Shown piece after piece: positions 29,701 to 38,230 of a stretch of 64,000 nt of DNA. The stretch's first letter is position 1; every line of letters starts with the position of its first letter. The notes below the pieces were generated by a model that saw nothing but the letters and a program-made list of their open reading frames with translations, did not search any database and was not told the origin of the DNA. Source of the DNA: Alphaproteobacteria bacterium. GTDB lineage: Bacteria > Pseudomonadota > Alphaproteobacteria > MPNO01 > UBA2964. Made by a program: the position numbers and the translations under genes. The DNA lies in the NCBI GenBank assembly GCA_009377375.1, contig WHUE01000011.1:1-64000 (forward strand). The letters run 5' to 3'.

Positions 29701-30674
29701 TGGTCCGCCGTTCCATTGTCGCAGGGTGCGGCGCGTATCTGCCGGACCGCATCGTGACCAATCAGGATCTGGCGCGAGATCTCGATACGTCGGACGAGTG
29801 GATCACGCAGCGGACCGGCATTCGCGAGCGCCGCATCGCGGCCGAGGGGCAGACCACGGCCGATCTCGCCACCGCAGCCGCGCAGCGCGCGCTCGAGGCC
29901 GCGGGGATCGGCGCCGACGACCTCGACATGATTGTGCTGGCCACCGCAACCCCGGACGAGACCTTTCCCGCCACCGCCACGCGGGTGCAGGCCGCGCTGG
30001 GGATGACGCGCGGCGCGGCGTTCGACGTGCATGCCGTGTGTTCCGGCTTCATCTACGGCCTGAACATCGCCGACAACTTCATCCGCGTGGGCCAGGCCGA
30101 GAAGGTGCTGGTGATCGGGGCGGAGACATTCTCGCGCCTGCTCGACTGGACCGATCGCACGACCTGCGTGCTGTTCGGCGACGGCGCCGGCGCGGTGGTG
30201 CTGACGGCGGCGGAAGGAAAGGGCGATTCCGGCGACCGGGGCGTGCTGTCCAGCCATATCCATTCCGACGGACGGCATCACGATCTGCTCTATGTCGACG
30301 GCGGGCCGTCCTCGACCCGCACGGTGGGCCATCTGCGCATGTCCGGGCGCGAGGTCTTTCGCCACGCGGTGACCAAAATGGCCGATGTACTCGGCGAGTC
30401 GCTGGCCGCGAACGGGCTTTGCGCCAGCGATATCGACTGGCTGGTGCCGCATCAGGCCAACCGGCGCATCCTCGACGCCACCGCGCAGAAGCTGGGGCTG
30501 GCACCGGAGCGCGTGGTGGTGACCGTGGACCGGCATGCCAACACCTCCGCCGCATCGATCCCGCTGGCCCTGGCGGAAGCCGTGGCCGATGGCCGCATCC
30601 AGCGGGGCGATCTCATCGTAATGGAGGCGATGGGCGGCGGCTTCACCTGGGGCGCCAGCCTGGTCCGCTGGTAG
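29700..30674 (+). CDS. fabH: 3-oxoacyl-ACP synthase III
   Basis: A 324-residue condensing enzyme that starts fatty-acid synthesis from acetyl-CoA and malonyl-ACP. The triad is visible: Cys in [13 protein letters not shown], His in [10 protein letters not shown] and Asn in [15 protein letters not shown]. Coupled to plsX by a TGATG junction. Confidence 0.97.
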   Translation: MVRRSIVAGCGAYLPDRIVTNQDLARDLDTSDEWITQRTGIRERRIAAEGQTTADLATAAAQRALEAAGIGADDLDMIVLATATPDETFPATATRVQAALGMTRGAAFDVHAVCSGFIYGLNIADNFIRVGQAEKVLVIGAETFSRLLDWTDRTTCVLFGDGAGAVVLTAAEGKGDSGDRGVLSSHIHSDGRHHDLLYVDGGPSSTRTVGHLRMSGREVFRHAVTKMADVLGESLAANGLCASDIDWLVPHQANRRILDATAQKLGLAPERVVVTVDRHANTSAASIPLALAEAVADGRIQRGDLIVMEAMGGGFTWGASLVRW

Positions 30675-30679
30675 ACCGG

Positions 30680-30702
30680 CCGGCGGTTGCGCCGGGTTTT
30701 TT
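30680..30702 (+). terminator. Rho-independent terminator after fabH
   Basis: CCGGCG (30680-30685), loop GTTG, CGCCGG (30690-30695), then G and six T residues (30697-30702). Confidence 0.8.
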
Positions 30703-30760
30703 CCCATCAATGCCACAAAAATAATACCGCGGTTTAGTCTCGGCTATTATCCCTTTGATA

Positions 30761-30789
30761 TTGACGGCGGAATTGCGGTTCGCTACCGT
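30761..30789 (+). promoter_or_regulatory. Candidate ihfA promoter
   Basis: TTGACG (30761-30766), 17-base spacer, TACCGT (30784-30789). Position is right for a leader of about 25 bases, but the -10 is poor. Confidence 0.3.
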
Positions 30790-30819
30790 TTGTCCTTCGC
30801 ATCATCCGGGGGGATGACA

Positions 30820-31155
30820 ATGGCTGGTACGACAGTTACGCGGGCCCAACTCAGCGAGTCCGTGTATCAGGAAGTTGGCTTGTCGCGCAATGAGTCCGCC
30901 GAGCTTGTTGAGAATGTACTTAACGAGATCGCGGATACCTTGACCCGTGGTGAGACAGTGAAAATCTCGTCATTCGGCAGCTTCTCCGTGCGCCAGAAAG
31001 GCGAACGGACGGGGCGTAATCCGAAGACCGGCGAAGAAGTGCCGATCAAGCCGCGCCGGGTGCTCGTCTTCCGCGCCTCAAACGTGCTCAAGAGCCGGAT
31101 CAACGGGGGCGAGGACAGCGCCTTCGCTGACAAGGGCGCGCCGCCGTCGCCATGA
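30820..31155 (+). CDS. ihfA: Integration host factor alpha subunit
   Basis: A 111-residue histone-like DNA-bending protein: [40 protein letters not shown] and [20 protein letters not shown], the beta-arm and conserved Pro region. ATG 30820 follows GGGGGG; an ATG at 30814 is possible. It overlaps the MerR gene (ATGA). Confidence 0.95.
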   Translation: MAGTTVTRAQLSESVYQEVGLSRNESAELVENVLNEIADTLTRGETVKISSFGSFSVRQKGERTGRNPKTGEEVPIKPRRVLVFRASNVLKSRINGGEDSAFADKGAPPSP

Positions 31156-31568
31156 GCGATCAGGCCGCCGCCGAACAGCCTGGCCGCCGGCCTGCCAAGT
31201 CCGCGGCCGCCTTCCGCACCATCAGCGAGGTGGCCGCCGAGCTCGACGTGCCCTCGCATGTGCTCCGCTTCTGGGAAACCAAGTTCGCACAGGTCCGCCC
31301 GTTGAAGCGCGGCGGCGGCCGGCGCTACTACCGGCCGGAGGACGTGACCCTCCTGCGCCGCATCCGTCAATTGCTCTATGACGACGGCTACACCATCAAG
31401 GGGGTCCAGAAGCTGCTGCGCGAAGGCGGGCTCAACGATGCCGGCAGCGGCGGCGCGCAGCCGGCTGCCGCCCAACGGGCCGAACTCGATCCTGCCCGTC
31501 GCCGCGCGCTGGAAGACGTGCTCGCCGAGCTGGAATCATTGCGAAACACCCTGCGCGGCGGCGCGTAG
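31152..31568 (+). CDS. MerR-family regulator paired with ihfA
   Basis: A 138-residue protein with a MerR-type winged helix ([20 protein letters not shown], then [20 protein letters not shown] and [20 protein letters not shown]). The short C-terminal coiled region ends without a metal- or drug-binding domain. The ihfA-merR pair is typical of alphaproteobacteria; its effector is unknown. It starts in an ATGA overlap with ihfA. Confidence 0.9.
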   Translation: MSDQAAAEQPGRRPAKSAAAFRTISEVAAELDVPSHVLRFWETKFAQVRPLKRGGGRRYYRPEDVTLLRRIRQLLYDDGYTIKGVQKLLREGGLNDAGSGGAQPAAAQRAELDPARRRALEDVLAELESLRNTLRGGA

Positions 31569-31585
31569 CCGCAGCACTTTTCAGC

Positions 31586-31614
31586 CGTTGCCATGGGCCG
31601 GCCGGGTGCGTAGA
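31586..31614 (+). promoter_or_regulatory. tRNA-Pro promoter
   Basis: TTGCCA (31586-31591), 17-base spacer, TAGATT (31609-31614), ending 13 bases before the mature tRNA 5' end. Confidence 0.6.
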
Positions 31615-31627
31615 TTGCGCTCCTTGG

Positions 31628-31704
<77 letters not shown>

Positions 31705-31708
31705 AAGC

Positions 31709-31751
31709 ATCGGGGGGATCGGGTGGCATTCGCCTGGTCCCCCCGATCTTT
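31709..31751 (+). terminator. Terminator after tRNA-Pro
   Basis: 10-bp stem ATCGGGGGGA / TCCCCCCGAT (31709-31718, 31738-31747) with a 19-base loop, then CTTT. Confidence 0.6.
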
Positions 31752-31773
31752 ACCGGCCCGCGCCTCGCCGGTG

Positions 31774-31980
31774 TCAGCCCGATCGGTCGACCCGGTCCGG
31801 CGGAATCTCCGGCGGCTCGTCGGGCGGAATTTCCACCGGTTGCTCGTCCGGAAAGCCTGGTGGGGGCGGCTCGGGCTCGGGATCGATAGGCGGCGGCCGC
31901 TCCCACGGCGAGTCAGGCGGAATCTCCGGCGGCGGGTGCGGCGGAGCGTCCGGGATCTGCATCTCGGGCGGCGATGTCAT
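31774..31980 (-). CDS. Small proline-rich protein
   Basis: 68 residues built almost entirely of Pro/Glu/Asp segments (PPEIPPDSPWERPPP, PDEPPEIPPD). No signal peptide or known domain. It starts 4 bases after the stop of the DUF3008 gene on the same strand with no Shine-Dalgarno of its own, so it would depend on coupling. Acidic proline-rich small proteins of this look are annotated as hypothetical in related bacteria; reality as a gene is moderately supported. Confidence 0.5.
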   Translation of the reverse strand: MTSPPEMQIPDAPPHPPPEIPPDSPWERPPPIDPEPEPPPPGFPDEQPVEIPPDEPPEIPPDRVDRSG

Positions 31981-31984
31981 GGCG

Positions 31985-32170
31985 TCACGACGACTTCTTC
32001 TGGGGCTTTCCCTTCCGCTTCGTGGAAGCGAACTCCTCCAGCTTTTTCTCGCTCATCGACTCATACATGTCTTTCGACGCTCCCTTGAGCTCGGACTTCT
32101 TCCGTTCGCCGCGCTTGGCGGCGAGGGCGGCGCCTGCCGCCATCTGCTGCGCCTTGGATTTGGCCGGCAT
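31985..32170 (-). CDS. DUF3008 small basic protein
   Basis: 61 residues, MPAKSKAQQMAAGAALAAKR then SELKGASKDMYESMSEKKLE and ELASTKRKGKP-like ending (EFASTKRKGKPQ). It matches DUF3008, a small stress-associated family of unknown activity. The GAGGAG Shine-Dalgarno upstream of ATG 32170 excludes the longer frame to 32251. It heads a two-gene minus-strand unit. Confidence 0.82.
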   Translation of the reverse strand: MPAKSKAQQMAAGAALAAKRGERKKSELKGASKDMYESMSEKKLEEFASTKRKGKPQKKSS

Positions 32171-32232
32171 TTTGCTTCTCCTCATCTGTCCTGTCCCGGC
32201 CGCAACGGGCAGGCCGGCGACGATGCTGGATA

Positions 32233-32257
32233 AACGCCCGGCCGGGGTCATTGTTTC
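32233..32257 (-). promoter_or_regulatory. EcfG-like promoter for the DUF3008 unit (weak)
   Basis: On the minus strand GAAAC (32257-32253), 16 bases, CGTT (32236-32233). One mismatch from the GGAAC-N16/17-CGTT pattern. Confidence 0.3.
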
Positions 32258-32300
32258 GCAGCGGACACGGCCGGCCCGGCCAGGGAATTCCCCGGTCGCG

Positions 32301-32326
32301 GGAACCTTTGCGAAGGCGGCGGGTTT
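32301..32326 (+). promoter_or_regulatory. EcfG-like promoter for the SDR gene
   Basis: GGAAC (32301-32305), 16 bases, GGTT (32322-32325). It matches the -35 fully and the -10 at three of four positions, about 70 bases before ATG 32394. Confidence 0.4.
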
Positions 32327-32393
32327 AACGAGTCGGAGCGCGGCGGAGCTCTGCCGCCCGTCCGGATTTCCGTATCAGAAGGGCGTCGCACCA

Positions 32394-33245
32394 ATGGCCG
32401 ACACCGCATTGCCGCCGCAGACGCAATCGCACCAGCCGGGTCGGGAATCCGAAATGGATCCGCCGCCGGATTACCAGCCGCGCTTCCCGGGCTCCGGCCG
32501 TCTCCAGGGCAAGGTCGCCATCGTGACCGGCGGGGACAGCGGCATCGGCCGCGCCGTCTGCGTCGCCTTCGCCAGGGAAGGGGCGAAGCTCGGCGTGCTC
32601 TATCTGGAGGAGACGGAGGATGCGAAAGAAACCCAGCGCCTGGTCGAGGCCGAGGGCTCGCAAGCCTACTGCATGGCAGGGGACGTCGCCGACGAGCATT
32701 TCTGCCGGACGGCGGTGGAGCATGTGGTCGACCGCTTCGGCCGGCTCGACATGCTGGTCAACAACGCCGCCGAACAGCATGTAAGGCGGGACATCACCGA
32801 GATATCGCGCGAACAGCTCGAGCGGACATTCGCCACCAACGTCTTCGGCTACTTCCATATGGCGAAGGCCGCGCTGCCCCATCTCGGACCGGGATCGGCC
32901 ATCGTCAACACGACATCGGTGACCGCCTATCACGGCAAGGAGGTGCTGATCGATTACAGCGCGACGAAGGGCGCGATCGTCGCCTTCACACGTTCCCTGT
33001 CCGAGAGCCTTGCGGAGAAGGGCATTCGCGTGAACGCCGTGGCCCCCGGCCCGATCTGGACTCCGCTGATTCCGGCGTCCTTCAGCGCCGAGGAGGTCGG
33101 CAGTTTCGGCCAGCACACGCCGCTGGGCCGGCCGGGCCAGCCGAACGAGGTCGCCGGCTGCTTCGTGTTTCTCGCCTCGGAGGACGCTTCCTACATGAGC
33201 GGCCAGGTCCTTCATCCGAACGGCGGCCAGATCGTCGCGTCCTAG
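32394..33245 (+). CDS. Short-chain dehydrogenase/reductase (YghA/general-stress type)
   Basis: A 283-residue NAD(P)-dependent oxidoreductase with a 40-residue N-terminal extension (PPPDYQPRFPGSGRLQGK) typical of the stress-associated SDR subgroup. Cofactor motif VTGGDSGIGRAV, LVNNAAEQH, catalytic Ser in NTTSVTAYHG and Tyr/Lys in YSATKGA. The substrate is unknown. Its stop overlaps that of the convergent flavodoxin-like gene (shared CTAG). Confidence 0.92.
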   Translation: MADTALPPQTQSHQPGRESEMDPPPDYQPRFPGSGRLQGKVAIVTGGDSGIGRAVCVAFAREGAKLGVLYLEETEDAKETQRLVEAEGSQAYCMAGDVADEHFCRTAVEHVVDRFGRLDMLVNNAAEQHVRRDITEISREQLERTFATNVFGYFHMAKAALPHLGPGSAIVNTTSVTAYHGKEVLIDYSATKGAIVAFTRSLSESLAEKGIRVNAVAPGPIWTPLIPASFSAEEVGSFGQHTPLGRPGQPNEVAGCFVFLASEDASYMSGQVLHPNGGQIVAS

Positions 33246-33847
33246 CCTGTCGGCCCATAGGGGGCCTTGCCCAGCAGCCCGGCCAGATGGACCGCGTTGG
33301 ACACCGCCATGTCCATCGCGCTTCGTACCGCATCCGGTATTTCGGCGAGTTCCCTGTAGTCGATAGCGCCCATCGCCTCGCCCACCCAATAGACGACGGC
33401 ATTGGCCGCGAGCGTGAAGCCGACGTCGTTCAGCGCCTGGTAAAGTTGCGCCGACACGTGATGAGCGCCGTCTTCGTTGCCGACCACCGCCACCAGCGCG
33501 ACGTGGCCGTAGGACGGCATCCGGCCCTCGTCGTCCTTCTCGCCCAGAAACGCGTCCATGCGTTCGAGAACGCGCTGGCAGACGCTCGATGGCTGGCCCA
33601 GCCAGATCGGTGTACCCAGCACCAGAATGTCGGCGGCCAGAACGGCACGGCGTATCGCCGGCCAGGCGTCGCCGTCGCCTTCATCGGAGGTGACGCCGGG
33701 CCTTATGTCGCGATCGACCGCGCGGAGGATGGTTCCGCCGGCGCCATGGCCGTCCAGCGTCTCCATGATCTGGGAGAGCAGGAGCTGGGTCGAGGATTCT
33801 TCGCCGGCTTCGCCCTTCAGGCTGCAGTTCACCGCCAGTGCATCCAT
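33242..33847 (-). CDS. Flavodoxin-like NAD(P)H-dependent FMN reductase
   Basis: A 201-residue flavoprotein-like oxidoreductase: opening LAVNCSLKGEAGEESSTQ, then ADILVLGTPIWLGQPSSVCQ (FMN-phosphate/ring loops) and GHVALVAVVGNEDGAHH. ATG 33847 was chosen from the AGGAGAG Shine-Dalgarno. It is likely to reduce quinones or FMN. Convergent with the SDR gene. Confidence 0.85.
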   Translation of the reverse strand: MDALAVNCSLKGEAGEESSTQLLLSQIMETLDGHGAGGTILRAVDRDIRPGVTSDEGDGDAWPAIRRAVLAADILVLGTPIWLGQPSSVCQRVLERMDAFLGEKDDEGRMPSYGHVALVAVVGNEDGAHHVSAQLYQALNDVGFTLAANAVVYWVGEAMGAIDYRELAEIPDAVRSAMDMAVSNAVHLAGLLGKAPYGPTG

Positions 33848-33886
33848 GGGATTTTTCTCTCCTTGGACCTGCTCCACATCTACGTA

Positions 33887-33910
33887 AACGGATTTCGCGG
33901 GATTGGTTCC
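33887..33910 (-). promoter_or_regulatory. EcfG-like element upstream of flavodoxin-like gene
   Basis: Minus strand GGAAC (33910-33906), 15 bases, CGTT (33890-33887). Spacing is one base shorter than the usual 16-17. Confidence 0.3.
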
Positions 33911-33995
33911 CCCCTCCGGAGTCGTCGAATACTGCCCCGCAACCTTCGGGCCGTCGTCGCGTTAGGGTCAGAAGACCGACGGGAGGAGAAGCGAA

Positions 33996-34649
33996 ATGGG
34001 AAAAGCGAGCAAGCGCGATATCGCGCGGGCGGTGCTGGACCGCCATCCGAAAAGCTACGCCGACGAGCTGCATGTCGCCGTCGGCAGGAACACGCCGGCG
34101 CCGCTCTATCAGTGGCTGATCGCGTCGCTTCTGTTCAGCGCGCGCATCGCCGCCGACCAGGCGCAAGGCGCGGCGAAGGCGCTTTTCGAGCGGGGTTGGC
34201 GCACGCCGGAGAAAATGGCGCGGACGAGCTGGTCGGAGCGGGTAAAGGTGCTGAACCGCTCCGGCTATGCGCGGTACGACGAAAGCACATCGCGCTATAT
34301 CGGCGACACGACCGGGCTGCTGCTGGACCGGTACGGCGGCGACCTGCGCAAGCTGCGCGCGGACGCCGGTCGCGATGTCGAAAAGGAACGGGCGCTGTTG
34401 AAGGCGTTCAAGGGCATCGGCGATGTCGGGGCCGATATCTTTTTCCGCGAGGTGCAGGTCGCATGGGACGAGGTTTACCCGTTCGCCGACCGCAAGGCGC
34501 TCGACGTCGCCCGCCGCCTCGGCCTCGATGACAGCGCGGAAGGGCTGGCGCGGCTGATCGGCCGGGAAAACCTGCCGCGCCTGCTGACGGGACTCGTGCG
34601 GGTCGGCCTCGCGGACGAAGAAGACGACCTGCTGCGGGACGTGGCGTAA
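33996..34649 (+). CDS. HhH-GPD DNA glycosylase/endonuclease III-like protein
   Basis: A 217-residue helix-hairpin-helix protein. LYQWLIASLLFSARIAADQA matches the endonuclease III core, and LLKAFKGIGDVGADIFFREV is the HhH motif. The catalytic Lys position after the hairpin reads REVQ and there is no C-terminal Fe-S cysteine set, so activity may differ from Nth. GGGAGGAG precedes the ATG. Next to ku-ligD, which supports a DNA-repair role. Confidence 0.8.
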   Translation: MGKASKRDIARAVLDRHPKSYADELHVAVGRNTPAPLYQWLIASLLFSARIAADQAQGAAKALFERGWRTPEKMARTSWSERVKVLNRSGYARYDESTSRYIGDTTGLLLDRYGGDLRKLRADAGRDVEKERALLKAFKGIGDVGADIFFREVQVAWDEVYPFADRKALDVARRLGLDDSAEGLARLIGRENLPRLLTGLVRVGLADEEDDLLRDVA

Positions 34650-34667
34650 CCCGCCCGCCGCGCCGCC

Positions 34668-34693
34668 GGAACCGAATAACAGCCGCACGCGTT
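34668..34693 (+). promoter_or_regulatory. EcfG-type promoter of ku-ligD
   Basis: GGAAC (34668-34672), 17 bases, CGTT (34690-34693): an exact match to the general-stress sigma pattern, with a predicted leader of about 30 bases to ATG 34729. Confidence 0.6.
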
Positions 34694-34728
34694 AACAGGC
34701 GGAACGGAGTCAGCAGGCGGCACGCTCT

Positions 34729-35652
34729 ATGGCGCGGAAGGCGACAGCCAGGTCCGGAAAGAAAAGCAGTGGCGCGAAGCCCGGGCGGTCGAAGGGCGCA
34801 GCGTCCTCCGTCGGCACCCGCCCGGCGTGGAGCGGCAACATGCGTCTCGCCCTGGTGTCGGTGCCGGTGAAGATCTTTCCCGCGACGAGCACGGGCGCGC
34901 GCATCAGCTTTCACCAGGTTCATCAGCCCTCAGGCAAGCGCGTGCGGTACCAGAAGGTGGTGCCCGGCCTGGGCCCAGTCGATACCGACGACATCGTGAA
35001 GGGGTTCGAGCTGGAGAAGGGGCAGTATGTCCTGATCGCCCCCGACGAGATCGAGGATCTCAAGCTTGAGGCGAAGAAGACGCTGGATCTCGTCCAGTTC
35101 GTGTCCCAGGGCGAGATCGACCCGATCTGGTTCGACCGTCCCTATTACGTGGTGCCCGACGGCGAGATGGCGGAGGAGGCGTATGGCGTGCTGCGCGACG
35201 CGCTGCGCGAGTCCCGCCGGCTGGGTCTGGGGCAGTACGTGATGAGGGGGCGGGAGTACATCGCCGCCATCAAGCCCTGCGGCAACGGCCTGCTGCTGGA
35301 GACGCTGCGCTTCGCCGACGAGGTGCGCAGCGCGGCGCCGTTCTTCTCCACCGTCGACGATGTCGAGCCCGATGAGGAGCTGCTCTCCCTCGCCCGGGAG
35401 CTGATCGAGAGAAAGAGCGCCCCGTTCGATCCCTCCCGCTTCGAGGATCAGTACACCAAGGCGCTGCGTGAGATGGTCGATGCCAAGGCCAAGCGCAGGA
35501 AGCCGGTCGCAATCGAGGAGGACGAGGAGCCCTCGGGCGGGGCCAAGGTGATCGACCTCGTCGATGCGCTCAAGCGTTCGGTCAAGACGGCCGGCGGCGC
35601 AGGCGCAAAGGGCTCTTCCTCTTCGGGTTCCCGGAAGCGAAAGGCGAGCTGA
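34729..35652 (+). CDS. ku: Non-homologous end-joining protein Ku
   Basis: A 307-residue bacterial Ku that binds DNA ends as a homodimer. Core: AWSGNMRLALVSVPVKIFPA, ISFHQVHQPSGKRVRYQKV and DPIWFDRPYYVVPD. The C-terminus is Ser/Lys/Arg-rich (SSSSGSRKRKAS), the basic tail that recruits LigD. A 30-residue basic N-terminal extension precedes the core. One base separates its stop from ligD. Confidence 0.96.
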   Translation: MARKATARSGKKSSGAKPGRSKGAASSVGTRPAWSGNMRLALVSVPVKIFPATSTGARISFHQVHQPSGKRVRYQKVVPGLGPVDTDDIVKGFELEKGQYVLIAPDEIEDLKLEAKKTLDLVQFVSQGEIDPIWFDRPYYVVPDGEMAEEAYGVLRDALRESRRLGLGQYVMRGREYIAAIKPCGNGLLLETLRFADEVRSAAPFFSTVDDVEPDEELLSLARELIERKSAPFDPSRFEDQYTKALREMVDAKAKRRKPVAIEEDEEPSGGAKVIDLVDALKRSVKTAGGAGAKGSSSSGSRKRKAS

Positions 35653-35653
35653 G

Positions 35654-38191
35654 ATGGCCGCCGACGGCGCGCGCGGGGACGCCCTTGTGACGTATCGTGC
35701 GAAGCGCCGCTTCGACCGGACACCCGAACCGGCAGGCGGCGCCGGCCGGAGCGCGGGCAATCTCTATACGATTCAGAAGCACGCCGCGCGGCGCCTGCAT
35801 TACGACCTGCGGCTGGAGGTCGACGGCGTGCTGAAAAGCTGGGCGGTCACGCGGGGGCCGAGCCTCGATCCGGCGGAGAAGCGGCTCGCCGTGCGCACCG
35901 AAGACCATCCGCTCGACTACGCGGCCTTCGAGGGGCGCATACCGGAAGGCAATTACGGCGCCGGCACCGTGCTGCTGTGGGACCGCGGAAGCTGGGAGCC
36001 GCTGGGCGATCCGCGGGAGGGGCTGAAGAACGGCAAGCTCGTCTTCCGCCTCGACGGGGAGCGGCTCCGCGGCCGGTGGGCGCTGATACGCATGAAGGGC
36101 CGGAAACCCGAGCGGCGGGAGAACTGGCTGCTGATCAAGGAGAACGATCCGGAAAGCGACCGGGAGAAGGACGTGACCGCGCTGGATGCCAGCGTTCTCT
36201 CCGGACGGAAGATGCAGCAGATCGCCGCCGCGCCGGAAGCGGTCTGGACCGGCGGCGGCGAAGTCCGGCGAGGGAAGAAGGCGTCGGACGCGGAACCTCG
36301 CGCCGCGAGGAAGCGCCGCGGAACCGGCAAGATGCCCGGATTCGTCGAGCCGGCGCTTGCGACGCTGGTGGACGACGTTCCGGAGGGCGAGAAATGGCTG
36401 TTCGAGGTCAAGTTCGATGGCTATCGCGCCGTCGCGGCGGCGGCCGGGGATGCGGTAAGGATATCCACGCGCAACGGGCTCGACTGGACGAGCAGGTTTT
36501 CGGGAATCGCCGACGCGCTGCATCGGCTCGATCTCGACGGAGTCCTCCTCGACGGAGAGATCGTGGCGGTCGATCCCGACGGGCGGACCAGCTTCTCGCA
36601 GCTGCAGGACGTTCTGAAGGGCGGCCGGGGACAGCTGTCCTATTTCGTCTTCGATCTTCTCGCCGAGCGGGGAAAGAGCCTGCGGACCCGCCCGCTGACG
36701 GAGAGAAAGGCGCGGCTCGCCGCGCTGCTGAAGGACACCGGCCGCTCCGGCCCGGTCTTCTTTACCGACCACATCACGGGCGACGGCGCGGAGATGCTTG
36801 CGACGCTGTGCCGGACAGGCTTCGAGGGCATCATCGCGAAGCGCGCCGATGCGCCGTACCGGTCCGGGCGCGGGCGCGCGTGGCTGAAGATCAAGTGCTC
36901 GCGCGATCAGGAGTTCGTGATCGTCGGCTGGTCGCCCTCGACCAGGGATCGCCCGTTTTCCTCGCTGTTGCTGGCGGTCAGGGAAAAGGGCGGGTTCCGC
37001 TATGCGGGGCGAGTCGGCACGGGCTTTTCCGAGCGCGATATGGCCGCCATGGCGGAGCGGCTGAAGGGCCTGTCCCGGAAGACGCCGCCGGTGACCGGAG
37101 AAGTTCCGCGCGCGGTCGCGCGGCAGGCCCGCTGGGTGAAGCCCGAGCTCGTCGCCCAGGTCGCCTTCGCCGAATTTACCAGCGACGGTCTCGTGCGTCA
37201 GGGGCGGTTTCTCGGCTTGCGTGAGGACAAGCCGCCGGAAAGCGTGGGCCGGGACATACCTCAGTCGGTGAAGGAGGCGGAGGAGATGGTCGAAAACGAC
37301 GACGTCACGGTTGCAGGAATCCGGCTGAGCCACCCCGACAGGGTCCTGTATCCGCAGCAGGGAGTCACCAAGCGCGACCTCGCGACCTATTTCGAAGCGG
37401 TGGCGTCGGCCATGCTGCCGCACCTTGCGGGCCGGCTGGTCAGCCTCGTGCGCTGTCCGCAGGGCAGCGCGAAGAAGTGCTTCTTTCAGCGTCATGGCGG
37501 CGCCGGGCTTCCGGACCAGGTTCACCGGCTGGCGGTGCGGGAGCGCGACGGAGACGAGGCCGAATATCTCCATGTCGAGGATGCCGCCGGGCTGGTCGCC
37601 GCGGCGCAGATGGGCGTGCTGGAGCTCCACCTGTGGGGTTCGCGCATCGACGACATCGAGCGGCCCGACCGCCTGGTGTTCGATCTCGATCCGGACAGCG
37701 CGGTCGATTTCGGGACCGTGAAACAGGCCGCGGTCCATATCCGCGACGTGCTCGATGCGCTGGGGCTGAAAAGCTTCGCGCTGCTGACCGGCGGCAAGGG
37801 TATCCATGTGGTCGCGCCTCTTGTGCGCCGTCATGAATGGCCGACGGTGAAGGCGTTCGCCGGCTCCGTCGCCGCACGGGTCGCCGATGACGATCCGGCG
37901 AACTTCGTGGCGACGATGACCAAGGCGAAACGCAAGGGACGGATCTTCATCGATTATTTCCGCAACGACCGCGGCTCCACGGCGATCGCGCCTTACTCCC
38001 CGCGCGCGAGGGAAGGCGCGCCGCTCGCCTGGCCGGTCGAATGGGAGGCGCTGGCGTCGGTGCGGGCGGCGAACCAGTTCCGCCTCGGAGAGGTGGACAC
38101 CCGGTCGGCCAAAGGCTGGCCCGGCTACGGCAAAACCCGTCAGGGGCTCAAGGCTGCCAGCCTGCGCGCTCTCGGCGTGCAGGCCGATTGA
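35654..38191 (+). CDS. ligD: ATP-dependent DNA ligase LigD (PE-LIG-POL)
   Basis: An 845-residue NHEJ enzyme with three domains. 3'-phosphoesterase about residues 35-190 (KHAARRLHYDLRLEVDGVLK, EGRIPEGNYGAGTV). Ligase about 225-530, with the adenylated Lys in LFEVKFDGYRAV and LLDGEIVAVD. Primase-polymerase about 550-840 (LVFDLDPDSAVDF, TGGKGIHVVAPL, FIDYFRNDRGSTAIAPYSPR). The order is the Pseudomonas/Agrobacterium type. ATG 35654 follows the ku stop directly. Confidence 0.96.
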   Translation: MAADGARGDALVTYRAKRRFDRTPEPAGGAGRSAGNLYTIQKHAARRLHYDLRLEVDGVLKSWAVTRGPSLDPAEKRLAVRTEDHPLDYAAFEGRIPEGNYGAGTVLLWDRGSWEPLGDPREGLKNGKLVFRLDGERLRGRWALIRMKGRKPERRENWLLIKENDPESDREKDVTALDASVLSGRKMQQIAAAPEAVWTGGGEVRRGKKASDAEPRAARKRRGTGKMPGFVEPALATLVDDVPEGEKWLFEVKFDGYRAVAAAAGDAVRISTRNGLDWTSRFSGIADALHRLDLDGVLLDGEIVAVDPDGRTSFSQLQDVLKGGRGQLSYFVFDLLAERGKSLRTRPLTERKARLAALLKDTGRSGPVFFTDHITGDGAEMLATLCRTGFEGIIAKRADAPYRSGRGRAWLKIKCSRDQEFVIVGWSPSTRDRPFSSLLLAVREKGGFRYAGRVGTGFSERDMAAMAERLKGLSRKTPPVTGEVPRAVARQARWVKPELVAQVAFAEFTSDGLVRQGRFLGLREDKPPESVGRDIPQSVKEAEEMVENDDVTVAGIRLSHPDRVLYPQQGVTKRDLATYFEAVASAMLPHLAGRLVSLVRCPQGSAKKCFFQRHGGAGLPDQVHRLAVRERDGDEAEYLHVEDAAGLVAAAQMGVLELHLWGSRIDDIERPDRLVFDLDPDSAVDFGTVKQAAVHIRDVLDALGLKSFALLTGGKGIHVVAPLVRRHEWPTVKAFAGSVAARVADDDPANFVATMTKAKRKGRIFIDYFRNDRGSTAIAPYSPRAREGAPLAWPVEWEALASVRAANQFRLGEVDTRSAKGWPGYGKTRQGLKAASLRALGVQAD

Positions 38192-38230
38192 CCCGTTGTC
38201 GGCTCGGCGAGTCGCGGAGGGAGGTACGGA

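Noticed and set aside
34681-34714. A second GGAAC (34710) as alternative ku promoter
   Set aside because: No CGTT at 16-17 bases; it lies inside the expected leader.
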